Below, piece after piece: positions 1-13,400 of a DNA stretch of 64,000 bases. Source of the DNA: Coccinella septempunctata (taxonomy: Eukaryota > Arthropoda > Insecta > Coleoptera > Coccinellidae); contig NC_058192.1 in the NCBI RefSeq assembly GCF_907165205.1, positions 35,616,001 through 35,680,000 of the forward strand, given 5' to 3'. Every line of letters starts with the position of its first letter. Positions within the stretch are counted from its first letter, which is position 1. The translations under genes were made by a program, and so were the position numbers. The notes under the pieces are model-generated. The model was not told the origin of the DNA and ran no database searches. It saw nothing but the letters and a program-made list of their open reading frames with translations.

Positions 1-1642
1 ATAGCCATAACTCTGGACGGCAAGGTCCGATTTTGATCAAACACTATGGGTTTGTTCACTTCAGAAAGCTCTTCCAAACAGTTTATGGAATATTAATATT
101 TTCAGGGCAGTACTCAGAATATCGTGATTTTCCATTCAAGCCCCAAAATGTATATTTTTTACATACCTCACAGAAATTTCGTTATTGCCCTGATAAACTA
201 CATAATTTATTTTAAGAAATCTAATTTTCACTTTGCATGGCAAACTTGTCACAAGGGAATAGGAGCAGGACGAATTCATATTTTATGTCATTTTTTCGAA
301 ATGCGGTCCTGTTTTTATTCCTTCGGTAATAGTATTTATTGTCCCTTGACGTGATTCTGTATTATTTCAATTCTTCTTCATTTTGAAACCCCACCACATA
401 CTGAGTGTTCGTAAAAAAGTGTTTAAAAGTATGCAAGGTCGAGCTGTAAATTTTTTTGAAATTACATATTGAATTTATATACAAATGATGTAAACCATCT
501 TGGAAAATATAATCCGTAAGTATATTTGCTTCATAAAACACATAAAATTTATTCTTCAACAATGAAAAAGTACTATCATAAGAGATGTTCAAAATGGTGT
601 TCTTCCATCTCGAAACATTTTCTAGCTCTTGAAATCAGATTATTTATTGCTCTTCTTATCATATCGGGATTTTGTTGAACTTCTGCACACTTTTTTGTCA
701 CTTTTTCACGCACACTCAGTAGGAACTGAGGGTTTAAATGAAAAAGAGTTGAACAGAATTTTAAAAATTTTTAATTCTCGACCCAAGACAAAGTATAATA
801 TCACCAAAGGAATAATAACAGGACCGCATTTCGAATAAATGACATGAAACATGAATTCGTTCGGTTCCTTCATTGTTGTTTTATGAAAAAAAAAATAAAA
901 AAGTTTTTCGGAAGAATAAATTTTAATAGTTATGTGTGTTATGAAGTAAATACACTTACGGATTACATTTTTCAAGAAGGGTTACATCATTTGTATCTAA
1001 ATTCAATATGTCATTTCAAAAGAATTCACATCTCGACTTGACATACTTTTAAACACTTTTTTACGAACACTCAGTATGTGCTGAGGGTTTAAAATGAAGA
1101 AGATTTGAACAGAATTTAAAATAATTCAGAATCTCAGCAAAGGACAATGAAAATTATCACCGAAGTAATAAAATTAGGACCGCATTTCGAAAAAATAAAA
1201 TATAAATATGAATTCGACCGATTCCTATTCCCTTGTGACAAGTGTGCCATGCAAAGTGAAAACTGAATTCCTTAGAATGGATTATGTAGTTTTTCATGGT
1301 CATAACTAAATTTCTGTAAGGGATGTGAAAAATATAGATTTTGGAGCTTGAATGAAAAATCAGGATATTCTGAGTACTGCCCTGAAAATATTAATATTCC
1401 ATAAACCGTTTGGAAGAGCTTTCTGAACTGAACAAACCCATAATGAAGACCCATAATGTTTGATCGAAATTGGACCTTGCATTCCAGAGTTATGGCTATC
1501 GCAAATTTAGGCCAATGTTCATGAATCACCCCGTATCTTCGAAACTAATAGCCTTAGGATACAAAACATGCAAGTTTTCTGAAAGGCCTGGATGACCTGC
1601 ATTCACCATTGAGCTATGACCAACGACTCATGAAACACCCTG
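1..1642. mobile_element. Long-inverted-repeat element, left copy (cut by window start)
   Basis: Bases 1-~830 and ~840-1500 are inverted copies of one another, so the segment folds into a hairpin with arms of about 700 bp. The outer right end reads ...CATGAAACACCCTG followed by TA at 1643, which matches the right-hand copy at 20145-21948. The middle holds a relic of a mariner-type transposase C-terminus on the minus strand. Ends of the form CAGGGTG and a flanking TA suggest a Tc1/mariner-group non-autonomous element with very long TIRs. The left terminus lies outside the window. Confidence 0.75.
576..690 (-). pseudogene. Transposase C-terminus relic (mariner-type DDE)
   Basis: Read on the minus strand this stretch encodes about 37 residues containing CAEV, QNPDMIRRAINNLI, SRARKC and HHFEH before a TGA at 576. 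This resembles the C-terminal tail of IS630/Tc1/mariner-type insect transposases, which commonly end in HFEHLL. No catalytic DDE residues remain, so it cannot be active. It is the inverted counterpart of the relic at 21081-21227, which is longer at its N-terminal side. It sits in the loop of the inverted-repeat element and is probably what is left of that element's autonomous parent. The family assignment rests on recalled motif similarity. Confidence 0.6.
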
Positions 1643-3375
1643 TATATCTCGTTGAACGTAAAAATGAATTTCGAAACTATTTTCATAAAATGTTACTACG
1701 TCTGAACGTGATAGTTTCTGAACAATTTTCGATTTTTAATTCAAAACAAATAAACTATTTTCGCATTATCTTGTAAATGGTCCTTCTAAGGTACAAAAAG
1801 TGATCTGAAGAGAATTATCATAATTTGAGCTTGCCATTTAATTTTTGAGTTCAAATACAGAGTGTTACTTTAAAAAAAGTGCAACTTTGGTGTATATCTT
1901 TGTTCTCGAAGACCCTGTATATATCCCTGTATATGGCAATAATTTTAAATTGTGCTTTTGAACACCCTATACACACCACAAGAAAAGATTTCCAAAATAT
2001 CTTTATTTACTCCCTCAAAATAAGCGCCGCGTCTGGGTTGGGCCACCCAGTATAACTTTGAAGGTTTTTTGACTACGTTTTCCATATGAATAATTGTTGA
2101 AATATTGTCTTGTTTTACTCATCACCGCGAAAATTTAGGACTGTTCTAATAATGCAGGGTGGCCCTAAATTTTAATAATTTGGTAAATGCCCGTTTCAAA
2201 CGTTTGTCATAATCTTCTTGAACAAAGTATATTCAAGTATCTACCTGTAGATATCGATTGAAAATTGAATCTGGGACGATTCTCCATTTTCTGAAGCTTT
2301 TTAGGGTTTTCACTCAAAATCTCCGAAACAAAATGAGAAAAAAATCGAAATATCGGATTTGCTCTTATACATAATTATAATTTTAAAGTTCCTTTTTTCA
2401 GAACATTGTCAACAATTTTTCTGCATAATTAACTCCTGACAAATAAGTGCAAGAATTTACGGTTATTTCAATTTTTTTAATTGATTTTGTTCCAGAGGTT
2501 GGGAGTGAGAACCTTAAAAAGTTTCAGAAAATATCTACCTGTAGTTTTTAAATTCGTTCGTTTTAGACCGCAAGTACTGGATTGTTAAAATCGTGTACTC
2601 AGAAGGAACATAGAAATGCTAAAATGAACATTTTGTCCGCTTATTGATTTTGAATATGATGTCACGTGACTGACAACAAAAGACTCATAGTAACCATAAT
2701 ATCAGAAAGAGCTGCACCACTTGCACTTTATTGAAAAAATGTATTCAAAATTATTCCGCTATTTATATGAAGCCAGAGTTCAGGAGAAGAGTTTATTCGA
2801 TTCATATTTATGAGTCTGACATCTCTTGTTTTTTTTTTATAAACTGTCCCTCCAGAGGAACAAATGAATATACAATATACATATTGAAAACCGATGTCAC
2901 TATAGAGGGACAAACAGAGTCATAGTTAGTTTGAAACCCCAAAACTACAATTCTCTTCTACTCTCGATTTTTGCAATATTCCCTACCTTCACCGTCGTGG
3001 GACACCCTGTATATTTGTTTACTGTTTTCGTCTGAACGTAACTAAAACACATGACTCTAATTTCATAGATATCAATAAGGTGCGGAAAGAAATTGAAAAA
3101 TGAAGGAATTTTTTCGAAAACTATGAATGATACTTCATTTCTGAATGATAAAAATTGCACAGAATTTATATTTCGAAAAGCATCCCGAAAGGAATCACAC
3201 CAGCAGAAAATTGTTCATTGGGTTGAAAAATAATTTACGAAATATCGGTTCTTCCGGTAGAACAGCGCTATATTCATTATCATTTTTAAATGATATTAAT
3301 GATAATGAAATGAACTAAACCAATTCTACACTTTGACAATTATTGGAGTTATCTATGCTTCGAATTCGATACTTT

Positions 3376-3854
3376 AGCCATATTTTGGCGATTAAGCGTC
3401 TTAATCGATGTCTTGAAGCGTCTTTAAGCGTGACGTCATTAATTTTGTTGTCGCAAAAATAGAATATCGCTGATGGTTGAGTCATCTGTCGTTGTCATTA
3501 GACAGCGAATCGAATTGTGAATTTTTCAATTTCTGTTCTTCGGCTATTATTTGAAAAATATTCATTTATTCTGAATGATAATGCAGAAACTGCATTATTG
3601 GTAATAAAAGCACTCTTCCCTAGTAGGAATTCAAATCAAATTCGATATAAACAACATATTCTCTCTTCTTCTTTATATTACCTCTTTCCGCTTAAGACGA
3701 CACAGGCCAGAGACAAGATGACTCTATGACACAGGCGCTCTCCACAGACCGCCAGGTTCCGCTTAAAGCGTCTTAAAGACTGACGTCATGACTTATTCGC
3801 TCGAATAGTACCGCTTAAAGACGCTTCACGCGTCTTAATCGCGAAAATATGGCT
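3376..3854. mobile_element. MITE-like TIR element, left arm only, TTT duplication
   Basis: The 479-bp element starts AGCCATATTTTGGCGATTAAG and ends with the inverse CGCGAAAATATGGCT. Repeated GCTTAAAGACGC and GACGTCA motifs lie near both ends. TTT flanks it at 3373-3375 and 3855-3857. The right palindrome arm near 18396 keeps the uninterrupted site with a single TTT between CGATAC and GATTTTTTT on the matching strand. A 3-bp duplication is compatible with PIF/Harbinger-like elements, but the family is not established. It has no coding capacity. Confidence 0.8.
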
Positions 3855-4548
3855 TTTGATTTTTTTGCATCAAATTCTATGCACATCGAATAGAATCATC
3901 TTTTAAAATTCGGAAACTACAGTAGAATCTAGACCGTGTGAACTTTTCGAAAGCGTCAAAGTGTCAATTTGTTCTGATATTACTCAGTTCTATTGAAAAG
4001 AACTCGGAAACGTGCCATTTGTGGCTCTTCTAGTAAAGGTGAATACTAGACTAGTTTTCGAGAGCCCATCATTGGTCAACGAATTTGGGACAGCCTGTAC
4101 TTTTGTCAGCTGCATGAAAACATTCCATGCCATCTGGAAAAGATTTGAACACGTGCTTCAATCGACCATGCGATCGATACACACTACGCAGCTGTAAAAT
4201 TCTCAACGTTGCCGCTGCTATCCAGAAATCATGTTTTATCGGACAGCAACCTTGGCATTAACTTATTACTGCAGTAAATATAATCTCAATCGCATATTGA
4301 GATCATTTACAAATTTGAAACTTTGCTTTGTAGTTCAAAATCTGAAAGAAGAAACAATGGTGATTTAGTCATTTAAAAACAAATCTACTCGCGAGATTGA
4401 ACCGTTTTATTTTGATAAGATTATTGATGCGTTGTCTGTATAAGACATAAGAATATTTTTTTAAATGTCTTTGGAACAAAATCGATAGCTCATTTCACAA
4501 AAAACAAGTTTTAGAAAATCAAAAAAAATGCTAGGCCAAGTTCACAAA

Positions 4549-5233
4549 CAGGGTGTTCCTAAATTGAACGTACAAACGAAAAGGGGAGATTCCTTAAGTG
4601 AGTTTAAGAAAAAAAAGTCCCATAAACATGGAGTCGCAAACTTTTCGTTTTCGAGATACGGAGTGTTGAAATTTGAATTTTTTTCAAGTTTTTTTCTCAT
4701 AGTATCTACACTTCACAAGATATTCAACTGAAATTTGGCATAGATATTACATTTTAGAGTTCTCACCACGTGACATGGCAATTTCGATAGAAGATCTACA
4801 GGGTGATATTTTTTCTGGAACACTGCCACCTGTTCTTCTGCAGAACTTTTTTTTGGTGAGCAACTGTTAATTTGAAAAAATGTAAAAAGAAGCTTAGTTC
4901 TTATACTAAACTTTTCGGTCTCTTGTAGTTTTGTCTACCAACGATTTCGAGAAAAAAAATTTTGAACGATTCTCTCGAAATCCTCGTGAAAATCCAAATT
5001 ATGATGGGAAGGCCATTTTGTAAGCTGTGGTGAATGAATTCAGTGTCAGTTTTTATGGAAATTTTCCTGATCTGTAGCGATGATTCATAAAGATTCCATA
5101 AACTCGTATAATCAACACAAACTTCAACACTCTGTATCTCGAAAACGAAACGTTTGCGACCCCATGTTTATGGGACTTTTTTTCTTAAACTCACTCCCCT
5201 TTTCGTTTGTACGTTCAATTTAGGAACACCCTG
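4549..5233. mobile_element. MITE-like element with ~130-bp TIRs, left arm only
   Basis: The 685-bp element begins CAGGGTGTTCCTAAATTGAA and ends with its inverse. The terminal inverted repeats stay recognisable for about 130 bp, through the ACATGGxGTCGCAAAC region. A TA follows at 5234. The right arm near 17706-17716 has the empty site, where the flanks GGCCAAGTT and CATCCATGACGG are joined directly. TA targeting and CAGGGTG ends suggest a Tc1/mariner-like non-autonomous element. No ORF in it looks coding. Confidence 0.78.
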
Positions 5234-6984
5234 TATATCCATGACGGCTCATTTCATCATATTGTTTGAAGCAACATGCAACGCTTTTTTCAATCGAGAA
5301 TGTGCTTGACCTGTAAGGTACGTTCGGAAGTTCTGGAAAAAAAGTGGTGGTTGGCAAGATGCAAGATATATCGATCAAATTCTATCAGTCATTATTCGAA
5401 GTTTCAAGAAAAAATCACCTTAGAAGGCTGTTAGGAAACTGAGGTTACAATGCACGGCTGAAATAACAATTCGTTGTAATTTCATTTATAAATTCATAGA
5501 TAGCAAAAAAATAAGTACCCAAGTAAAACTGAGCGTATGTATTGTTTCCACATACAACTTTATATCGAAATGTGTTTAAAAAATTGGCCACCACGAAACT
5601 TCAAAAAAATTATATTATTATGGTTCTATTTCCGCTTGAACCATCAACATATTTATATTCTCCTAGTACCTGGATCCCAACCTTGTTAAAAACGAGTCAG
5701 TATTTGGGACCAATTTATTATTATCATAGACATACTTCCATTAGTTTTTCAATAAAATTGGGATCCAGTATTTCGGAGAATAAAGAATAGTTGATGTTTT
5801 TATGAAAAAACTCTGAAAGGAACATTTGGAGAAGACAATCTGATTGTTTTTCAATTTCCTGCTATCTCATCAATGAACATTTAGATCTGATTCACGTCAA
5901 AAAGTTACATGCGAAAATCGAAATACCTTTGTAGTGCTTGTTTTTTCTAGTCTACTCATTTTTTCCTGATCTTTCCAATTGCGTTAATAAAATTTCGAAA
6001 TGTTGATAGATATGGTTTTGTTTCGACTCGAAACCTACTCATTAATTTCTTTACAGTCGAACCGGGAATAGGACGTTATTATTTTGTAGACTCAACTGTG
6101 GACAAAGAATTTACGGACCAAATATTAGGAAAATATCTATGGTGGTCCATAAGTTATGATTAATTAAATGAATGGGGAAAATCAATAAATAAGAAAGGAC
6201 GATGGACCTATAAAATTATTTAGGTTATTTAGAAAAACCAAGGTCCACGGTGCTATTTAGTCTGTTCCAATGCGCATTCCTCAATAATTCGTCCTGTATA
6301 TTCTGCATTTCTGAATCAATTCAATGATAATTTCCTGTAAAATTTGATATCACTAGATCTGTAGAGTTCATACGAAATCAGCATCTACGTCTTCCGATGC
6401 GGTAGGGTTCTCATCTGTGTGACCATAAACTCTGTGATCCGGGGTTACTTGGGGATATCTCCAGTTCCAGATTTCCCGTTTACAGTGTTTACGCAGAGTT
6501 TGTTGATACATACTCGTTGATTAATGTTTGTTTTGAGCAAGAAGTATGTCGATCGAACAGTAAAAGTTAAAAGGATTTCATCATGATACAAAATACTGTT
6601 ATATTTTTTCTAATTTTGACATATAAAGTGACATCTTTTTAAAACTTGAGCAAAGAGCGAAGCGAATGCTTTTGCCAGCTGGATGCTGGATGCACAAATA
6701 ATGATTGCTTTTTTTGAAATAATAGAAACTTGACGAAAAACTAAGTATGTTTAAGTTTTTGGCATTTTTCACGGAATTTCCAAGGTTTCTAAGAAATAAT
6801 GATGAGACGACTGAATATATGGCTTTCAGATTTACGTATAACGACATTATTATATACCTTTTTCAATAATGGACGATCCGACCTCCTTTTTATGGCACGG
6901 GTAAACCAGTATCCAATATCTGAACATTTCAATTCCATTTATTTTCACAAAACAAATGAAAAATATGATATCTCGGTTATATAG

Positions 6985-7500
6985 TTTGCCTTTCTGAATG
7001 ACTTCAATCATAATTTTCTGTACAATGGGATCCATGTGTTTTATTTCGAATTCAGAAGTTGTATCTAGAAACCCCTGAACCTGTTCGTCGCATTCATGAT
7101 TGTTGACATCTGTCAATGCAAAAAATTCGATATCTCGGAAGATGAACATAACATTAATTTCAAATTCGACAGTGATTCGAGAAATCCAAGCAGAAAGAAC
7201 TTCTCTTTACAGTATCAACTTTGGAGGGGCCGCGCGTTGACACCTGTCTAATGTAAAAATTTGATAGCTCAAAAAAACTGAGATTCATTTCACATACGAG
7301 AGTGACATCACGAAACACCGATAGAAACAACTGCCTTCCTTCAGAATAAAAATGGAGGGCCGATAATTTAAACCTGTCAATGTTTAAAATTCGATACTTT
7401 AAAAAATTAACATGATATTCATTTCAAATTCAGTTATATCAAGAAACAGCAGAGAAAAATTCGGTTCACTGCATTCACTCAGAGGTCGAGGTGATCCCTT
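6985..7500. repeat. Tandem array of ~130-bp units (copy 1)
   Basis: Three diverged units share a core reading GACACCTGTCAATG, then AAAATTCGATA, TTTCAAATTC and GGGGCCG. The core falls at 7105, 7239 and 7370, giving a spacing of 131-134 bp. The same array is mirrored in the right arm and recurs at about 25480-25950. It is non-coding. Confidence 0.7.
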
Positions 7501-8109
7501 GTAAAAGTTACAAGTTCAAGAATCTTGAGACAGCGATAACAAGGTTAGAGAAAATCGCGATCCACTGAAAAACAATACAGCAGAGCCCTTCAAGAAATTT
7601 TTCAAACTTTTCAGATCTACATGAAATCCAGGGAAAATCTAAGATCCTCAATAGTGCAGCGCCGTGAAGAAATTTTTCAGAGTCTGGGAAGCCCAAAAAA
7701 AAAATGGAAAAACATCAATTATTATCATTATATCCATAATATTATTTACCGGTAGGTATATACAGAAAAAACTTTTCACAAAATTGAAAAAAACGACCAT
7801 TTTTAGGTACCATTACATCCATGATAGTATATACCGGTATATACAGAATAAACTTTAATCTACACCTTTGGGGAAATTCTATTATATCACCAATTATGTA
7901 ACTGCTTATTTTAAGCACTGCGCAACGTAAAGCTGTGCGATTTTACAGCCAATACGGTGAAATCTGTGAATTGAATCGCACGGCGAATAGCCAATAAGAT
8001 TGGTTCATAGTAGTTACCACGGAAGCGAATAGCATCCATAATATTTTGACGTTCCGTAATTGTATCTCAAATTGTTACCAGTTTTTGGATTTGACAAGAT
8101 CCTTTGAAG

Positions 8110-9142
8110 ATGACGAAATTGTTGTCAAAAATGTCCAGTAGCAGCGAAGTTGAATTGTGCACACCACCCGATGTAGTGGAGAAGGCGAAAAATGCTTCAA
8201 TTAATTTATTGCCCGCAAAATCCCGTGAAAGATAGGAAACAGTTTATCAAAAACTCATGGATTGGAAGCAGAAACACGAAATCAATTCATTTTCGGAAAA
8301 TGGTATGGTAGCATATTTTGATCTGTTCGAAACAATAAAGCTATCGTCAGTTTTGTTCAATTTATTCAATGCTAAGGTCAACAATCAACATAAACCATGT
8401 TAACATTAATATTGCGACTTATCCTAAATTGTTGGCTTTACTAAAAAGAAAATCAGATGTCTTTCTCTAAAACGCTCCAGATAGCAGATATTTGCTTACG
8501 AAGGTAGATATACACGAATTATATAGTATATATATATAGTAACTAAACAGGCAAATATTGATACTTTTTGATTCCAGGTAGTTTTAATTATCGGTATAAG
8601 TGTTGCTTGTAGAAAGCAGGTGTTACGCAACTTGAAGCCTTAAGACGTGCAGGTTACGGAAAAATGTCTGATAATTCATATTTGAAGATTCAAAAACCAA
8701 AACGCAAAGTTCATTTGCCGTTTCCGAGTCCTTTCATCCGGTTTGTAAAAACTAGATTGATCTACGTCCTGCAGGACAGCATGTTCAGACTCTGCCATGT
8801 AACATGCCAAAACAAGTGGCAGAATATCTGTGCTTAGAGAATCCCAAGCAATACAAAGGCCATTGCTTCAGTTAGGCGTTCTTCTGCCACAATTTTAGTA
8901 GATGCTGGTAGCGATATGATAGCATTGAAGAGACAGCGGTTGGCGGTCATCAGCAGTGTCCTAGAGTTATGTAGACAATTCTATGAAAAACATGACTGCC
9001 ACCTCATCAAAAATTACATGTGCCTAATACAAGTGAAAACAATGATATTATTTTTGTAAATACAAAAAATCAGACAACCAACTCGCCCTCCCTTGTTATT
9101 AATAATTTCACTGTATCAATTAATAATAATTATTACAATTGA
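8110..9142 (+). pseudogene. Crypton-like tyrosine recombinase pseudogene (left arm)
   Basis: Piecing frames together shows a tyrosine-recombinase-like protein. An N-terminal part reads NLLPAKSRE, then DWKQKHEINSFSEN and AYF. A middle part reads TYPKLLALLKRKSD and APDSRYLL. The first catalytic arginine lies in VACRKQVLRNLKP, the GHCF-RRSSATILVDAG box carries the His/Arg, and GGWRSSAV and SYVDNSMKN supply the late His/Trp and the likely nucleophilic Tyr. These boxes match the Crypton-type recombinases common in insects. The frame is broken by several stops (for example TAG after LLPAKSRER) and frameshifts, so it is inactive. A coherent C-terminal tail ends with TGA at 9140-9142. The arm that mirrors it carries the same early stop. 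Confidence 0.72.
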
Positions 9143-9272
9143 AATGTGAACTGAACTATAGGTACTTATTATAGTTGTATGATGTTTTGTAGTTATTCAA
9201 TTGATTGATTAAAGATATATTCAATTAATGGAATTCTAAGTTTCATGAGAATGAATACGTTCGTAGGAAGAG

Positions 9273-9680
9273 TATAGTACACAACTCGAGTTGTATGGCA
9301 ACTAATATGCTCCTTACAACTCTTGTTATGTAATATACCTACTATTTAACTTTTTGGTCGGCAACACAATTGAAAGCAAGAACCTTCAGAAAAAAATTTA
9401 AAACAAAAAACTACTTAAACAATAATTCGGTGCACTTGAAATAACTCTCTGGATATTGAAACAACCCCATGCAGAGGAATTTCAGGACAAATCTACTAGG
9501 GGATAATAAACCCAACAGCCTCCGTGATTAGAATTGAACATCAGGCTTTTTACTGAATTTCAAAAGATGATTTCGATGGATAATAATCCATTTTACTATA
9601 ATACTCCCCTAAAAATTGGTATACTGCAATCTGTTAAACACACTTTTTAAACTCTCAGTTGCAATATTTCATTTAGTTAG
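9273..9680. other. 408-bp segment present only in left arm
   Basis: The right arm joins CGTTCGTAGAAAGAG directly to ACATTCATTG (reverse complement near 10240). The left arm has 408 extra bases between the same flanks. I see neither a clear TSD nor TIRs, so it is either an insertion in the left arm or a deletion from the right. No coding sequence is visible. Confidence 0.75.
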
Positions 9681-9827
9681 ACATTCATTGATATTATGTA
9701 GTTCAAATACATGAATATTAAAAGTTTCAGTGATTTTCGCCTGTTCCTCGAAATAACCATTATATCCATAAAAGTATATACCGGTATATACCGTATAAAC
9801 TTTTCAGTTCCCCAAAGTGCACGCAAG

Positions 9828-10020
<193 letters not shown>

Positions 10021-10086
<66 letters not shown>
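10021..10086. repeat. (AT)n array, right side of palindrome centre
   Basis: 66 bp of TA dinucleotides, followed by GGTATATACCTTGCGTGC, the mirror of the left flank. Confidence 0.95.
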
Positions 10087-10088
<2 letters not shown>

Positions 10089-10489
10089 TATATACCTTGC
10101 GTGCACTTTGGGGAACTGAAAAGTTTATACGGTATATACCGGTATATACTTTTATGGATATAATGGTTATTTCGAGGAACAGGCGAAAATCACTGAAACA
10201 TGTAATATTCATGTATTTGAATTACATAATATCAATGAATGTCTCTTTCTACGAACGCATTCATTCTCATGAAACTTAGAATTCCATTAATTGAATATAT
10301 CTTTAATCAATCAATTGAATAACTACAAAACATCATACAACTATAATAAGTACCTATAGTTTAGTTCACATTTCAATTGTAATAATTATTATTAATTGAT
10401 ACTGTGCAATTATTAATAACAAGAGAGGGCGAGTTGGTTGTCTGATTTTTTGTATTTACAAAAATAATATCATTGTTTTCACTTGTATT

Positions 10490-10498
10490 AGGTACATG
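10490..10498. repeat. Target-site duplication of RTE, left
   Basis: AGGTACATG here is repeated exactly at 13915-13923. The empty site in the left arm reads AGGCACATG on the matching strand (9017-9025), one base different. Confidence 0.88.
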
Positions 10499-13400
10499 CG
10501 GGTAGCGGGTAGGAACCCTTTGGGCAGTCCTATCAGGGAAAATGAATCAATCCCTGCCCACCGCAGATTCCAGGAGTTTTCTGACCCGGAAAGCTGGTAC
10601 CTGTAAGGGTCCCATGCCAAGGGAAACTGGCGAAGTCCACAACGGTTGTGAAGGCGGAGATGAGACACATCGGCACGGTGGAACTAGCAGAAGTGGCAAC
10701 CTTGTCTTGGGGTGTATAACCAAGATATGATGGAGGGCAGCAGTATCCATCATTACCGGCTTCAGAACGGATTTCCCCAGGCGCAATGGACGTATTCTAG
10801 AAACGGCTGGGTACTGCGGTGCAGAAGGCAACGGGAAACCACTGCACTACATTCCCAAGAGAATTCTCTCCTCCTAATGAAAGTCAAAGATACGGTTGAT
10901 AGTTCGTGCTGCGATCCGACTCACACTCGGCGCCATACTGATTCCGGGTCGGATGGTGTGAAATGTGCTACCGGCTGCAAAGGTGTGGGGAATCAGGTAC
11001 CTTGCAGAAATTATGTTACTGGAACCAACACAAATATAAATCTCCGAAAGAAAAGGAGGATTGGGACATGGAACATCCGAGGTCTGGTCCAACATTCTGG
11101 GAAGCTACAGATCATCGAGAGAGAGATGAGAACTTACAATCTTGATATTCTGGGACTGTCGGAAACACATTGGCGGAATAGTGGACATTTCAGAACCGCC
11201 GAGGGAAACACCGTCTACTTTTCGGGTCCAGAAAATACGAGCTCGAATGGTGTCGCAATAATTGTGCCTCCGAAACTGAATAACTCTGTAGTTGGATACC
11301 GTGCAGTAGATGACAGAATAATACATGTCAAGATACAAACCACCACAACAATAGCGCATTTTCTACAAATCTATGCACCAACATCGACATCCTCGGAAGT
11401 GGAGATAGAAGCGTTCTACGGTCGTCTTGAGGAGATTCTTACCGATATCCCAAACCGTGACCTATTGTTCATCTTAGGCGATTTCAATGCCAAGGTCGGA
11501 AAATCTTCAGAAGTCGAACGCGCTGTGGGAAAGTTTGGACTGGGCCAGAGAAATGAGAGAGGAGATCGCCTCTTGGAGTTCTGCATACAAAAGAACCTTG
11601 CAATTACTAACACTCTCTTCAAACACCACCCTCGAAGACAATTCACGTGGCGGAGCCCGGATGGTCGAACCAAAAACCAGATTGACTACATTCTGATCAA
11701 ACAACGATGGAGATCGTCGGCCACGAACTGCAGAGCCTACCCTGGAGCGGACTGCGGAACAGATCACCAACTTTTAGTTCTCGATTTCAGGCTTCGTTTT
11801 AAAATAGTGTCTCCGAAACAAATAAGAAAGGCCATGATACCGCAACCATCAAAAGTCCAAGATTTTAGGTTGGACATAGAAAGTAAACTCTGCCTAGATC
11901 AGGTAGAGAGCGATCCTGAAAAAGGCTGGGAATACTTGAAGAGCATAATGGTTGAGACAGCAAAAAAACATATATCACCAAACAACACAAAGCGCAAACC
12001 ATGGATTACTGATCACACATGGGATTTAATTCAACGCAGGAAAGATGTGAAGAGCAAGGCTGATGCAGACCATGCCTATAGGAAGCTGTCGAGGGAAGTC
12101 CAAAAACAATGTCGCAAGGACAAAGAAGAGTACATAGCTGGTATATGTGAAGAGATAGAGAAGCATGGGATCAGAAATGAGCCTAGGGAATTATTCAACA
12201 AAATAAAACTGCTGACAAGAGAATTCAGACCACAGAACTGGTCCATTCTGGATACTGGGGGAAATCTGAAAACTGATATTGATGAAATATTGGAAACATG
12301 GAGGATTTACTGTGCAGATCTGTACAAGAGCAAGCAGACCCCACCAGAGAATTCATGGCCATGTAGCTATCCCAGAGAACCAGCGATACTACTATCTGAA
12401 GTACAAGAAGCCATTCGATCATTGAAGAAAAATAAATCCCCAGGAATCGATACCCTACCAGGTGAACTCTTTCAGATGTTGGGCGAAAAGGGTGTACGAA
12501 TATTCCACTCAATCTGTACGGCTATATGGAGCACGGGAAAATGGCCAACCGACTGGTGTACGTCAATATACGTTCCATTACACAAAAAAGGATCAACTTC
12601 TAAGTGCGAGAACTACCGAACACTGTCACTTATATCTCACGCCAGCAAAGTCCTTTTAAAAATCTTGAAAACAAGACTGAAAGCATATTTGGACTGCCAA
12701 ATACCCCAAGAGCAGGCAGGTTTTGTAAAAGGAAAAGGTACTAGGGAACAAATACTGAATATCAGACAACTGATCGAAAAATCTAGAGAATACCAAGTAC
12801 CCATGATAATATGCTTCGTCGATTATCAAAAGGCGTTCGACTGTGTGAACTGGGCCAAACTTTGGACAATCCTGGTACATATGGGAGCACCTGTTCATCT
12901 GGTATCCCTCATTAAAAATCTCTATGAATCAAATGAGGCAACTGTCCGTTTGAGCCAGAAGTTCTCGAAACGGTTTAGAACGGAACGAGGAGTCAGACAG
13001 GGTTGTGTTCTATCGCCAGATCTTTTCAATATATATGGTGAATTTGTGATGGGAAGGTCCTTGGATGGTTGGACTGGGGGCATAACGATTGCCGGGAAAA
13101 AAATTACCAACTTAAGATTTGCGGACGATACCACCCTCATAGCGGCGACGGAAGAAGAGATGGTGGAACTTCTCAGACGGGTGGAATGTGAGAGCAGCAA
13201 GGTCGGTTTGAAAATAAATAAAATGAAGACTAAAATAATGATAGTCGATAGATTCAACACGTTACGGTTGACAGGCCTTCTGAGCCAATATGACTTGGTA
13301 GACAGTTTCAACTACTTGGGCTCTTCCATAACCAGTGATGGAAACTGCGAAGCGGAAGTACGAAGGCGCATAATCATGGCAAAGAGCGCCATGACCCGGT

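Noticed and set aside
6599..7149. ORFs of 82 and 99 codons conserved between the two palindrome arms
   Set aside because: Conservation reflects recent duplication of the DNA. No domain, no codon bias, and the 99-codon frame is broken in the other arm.
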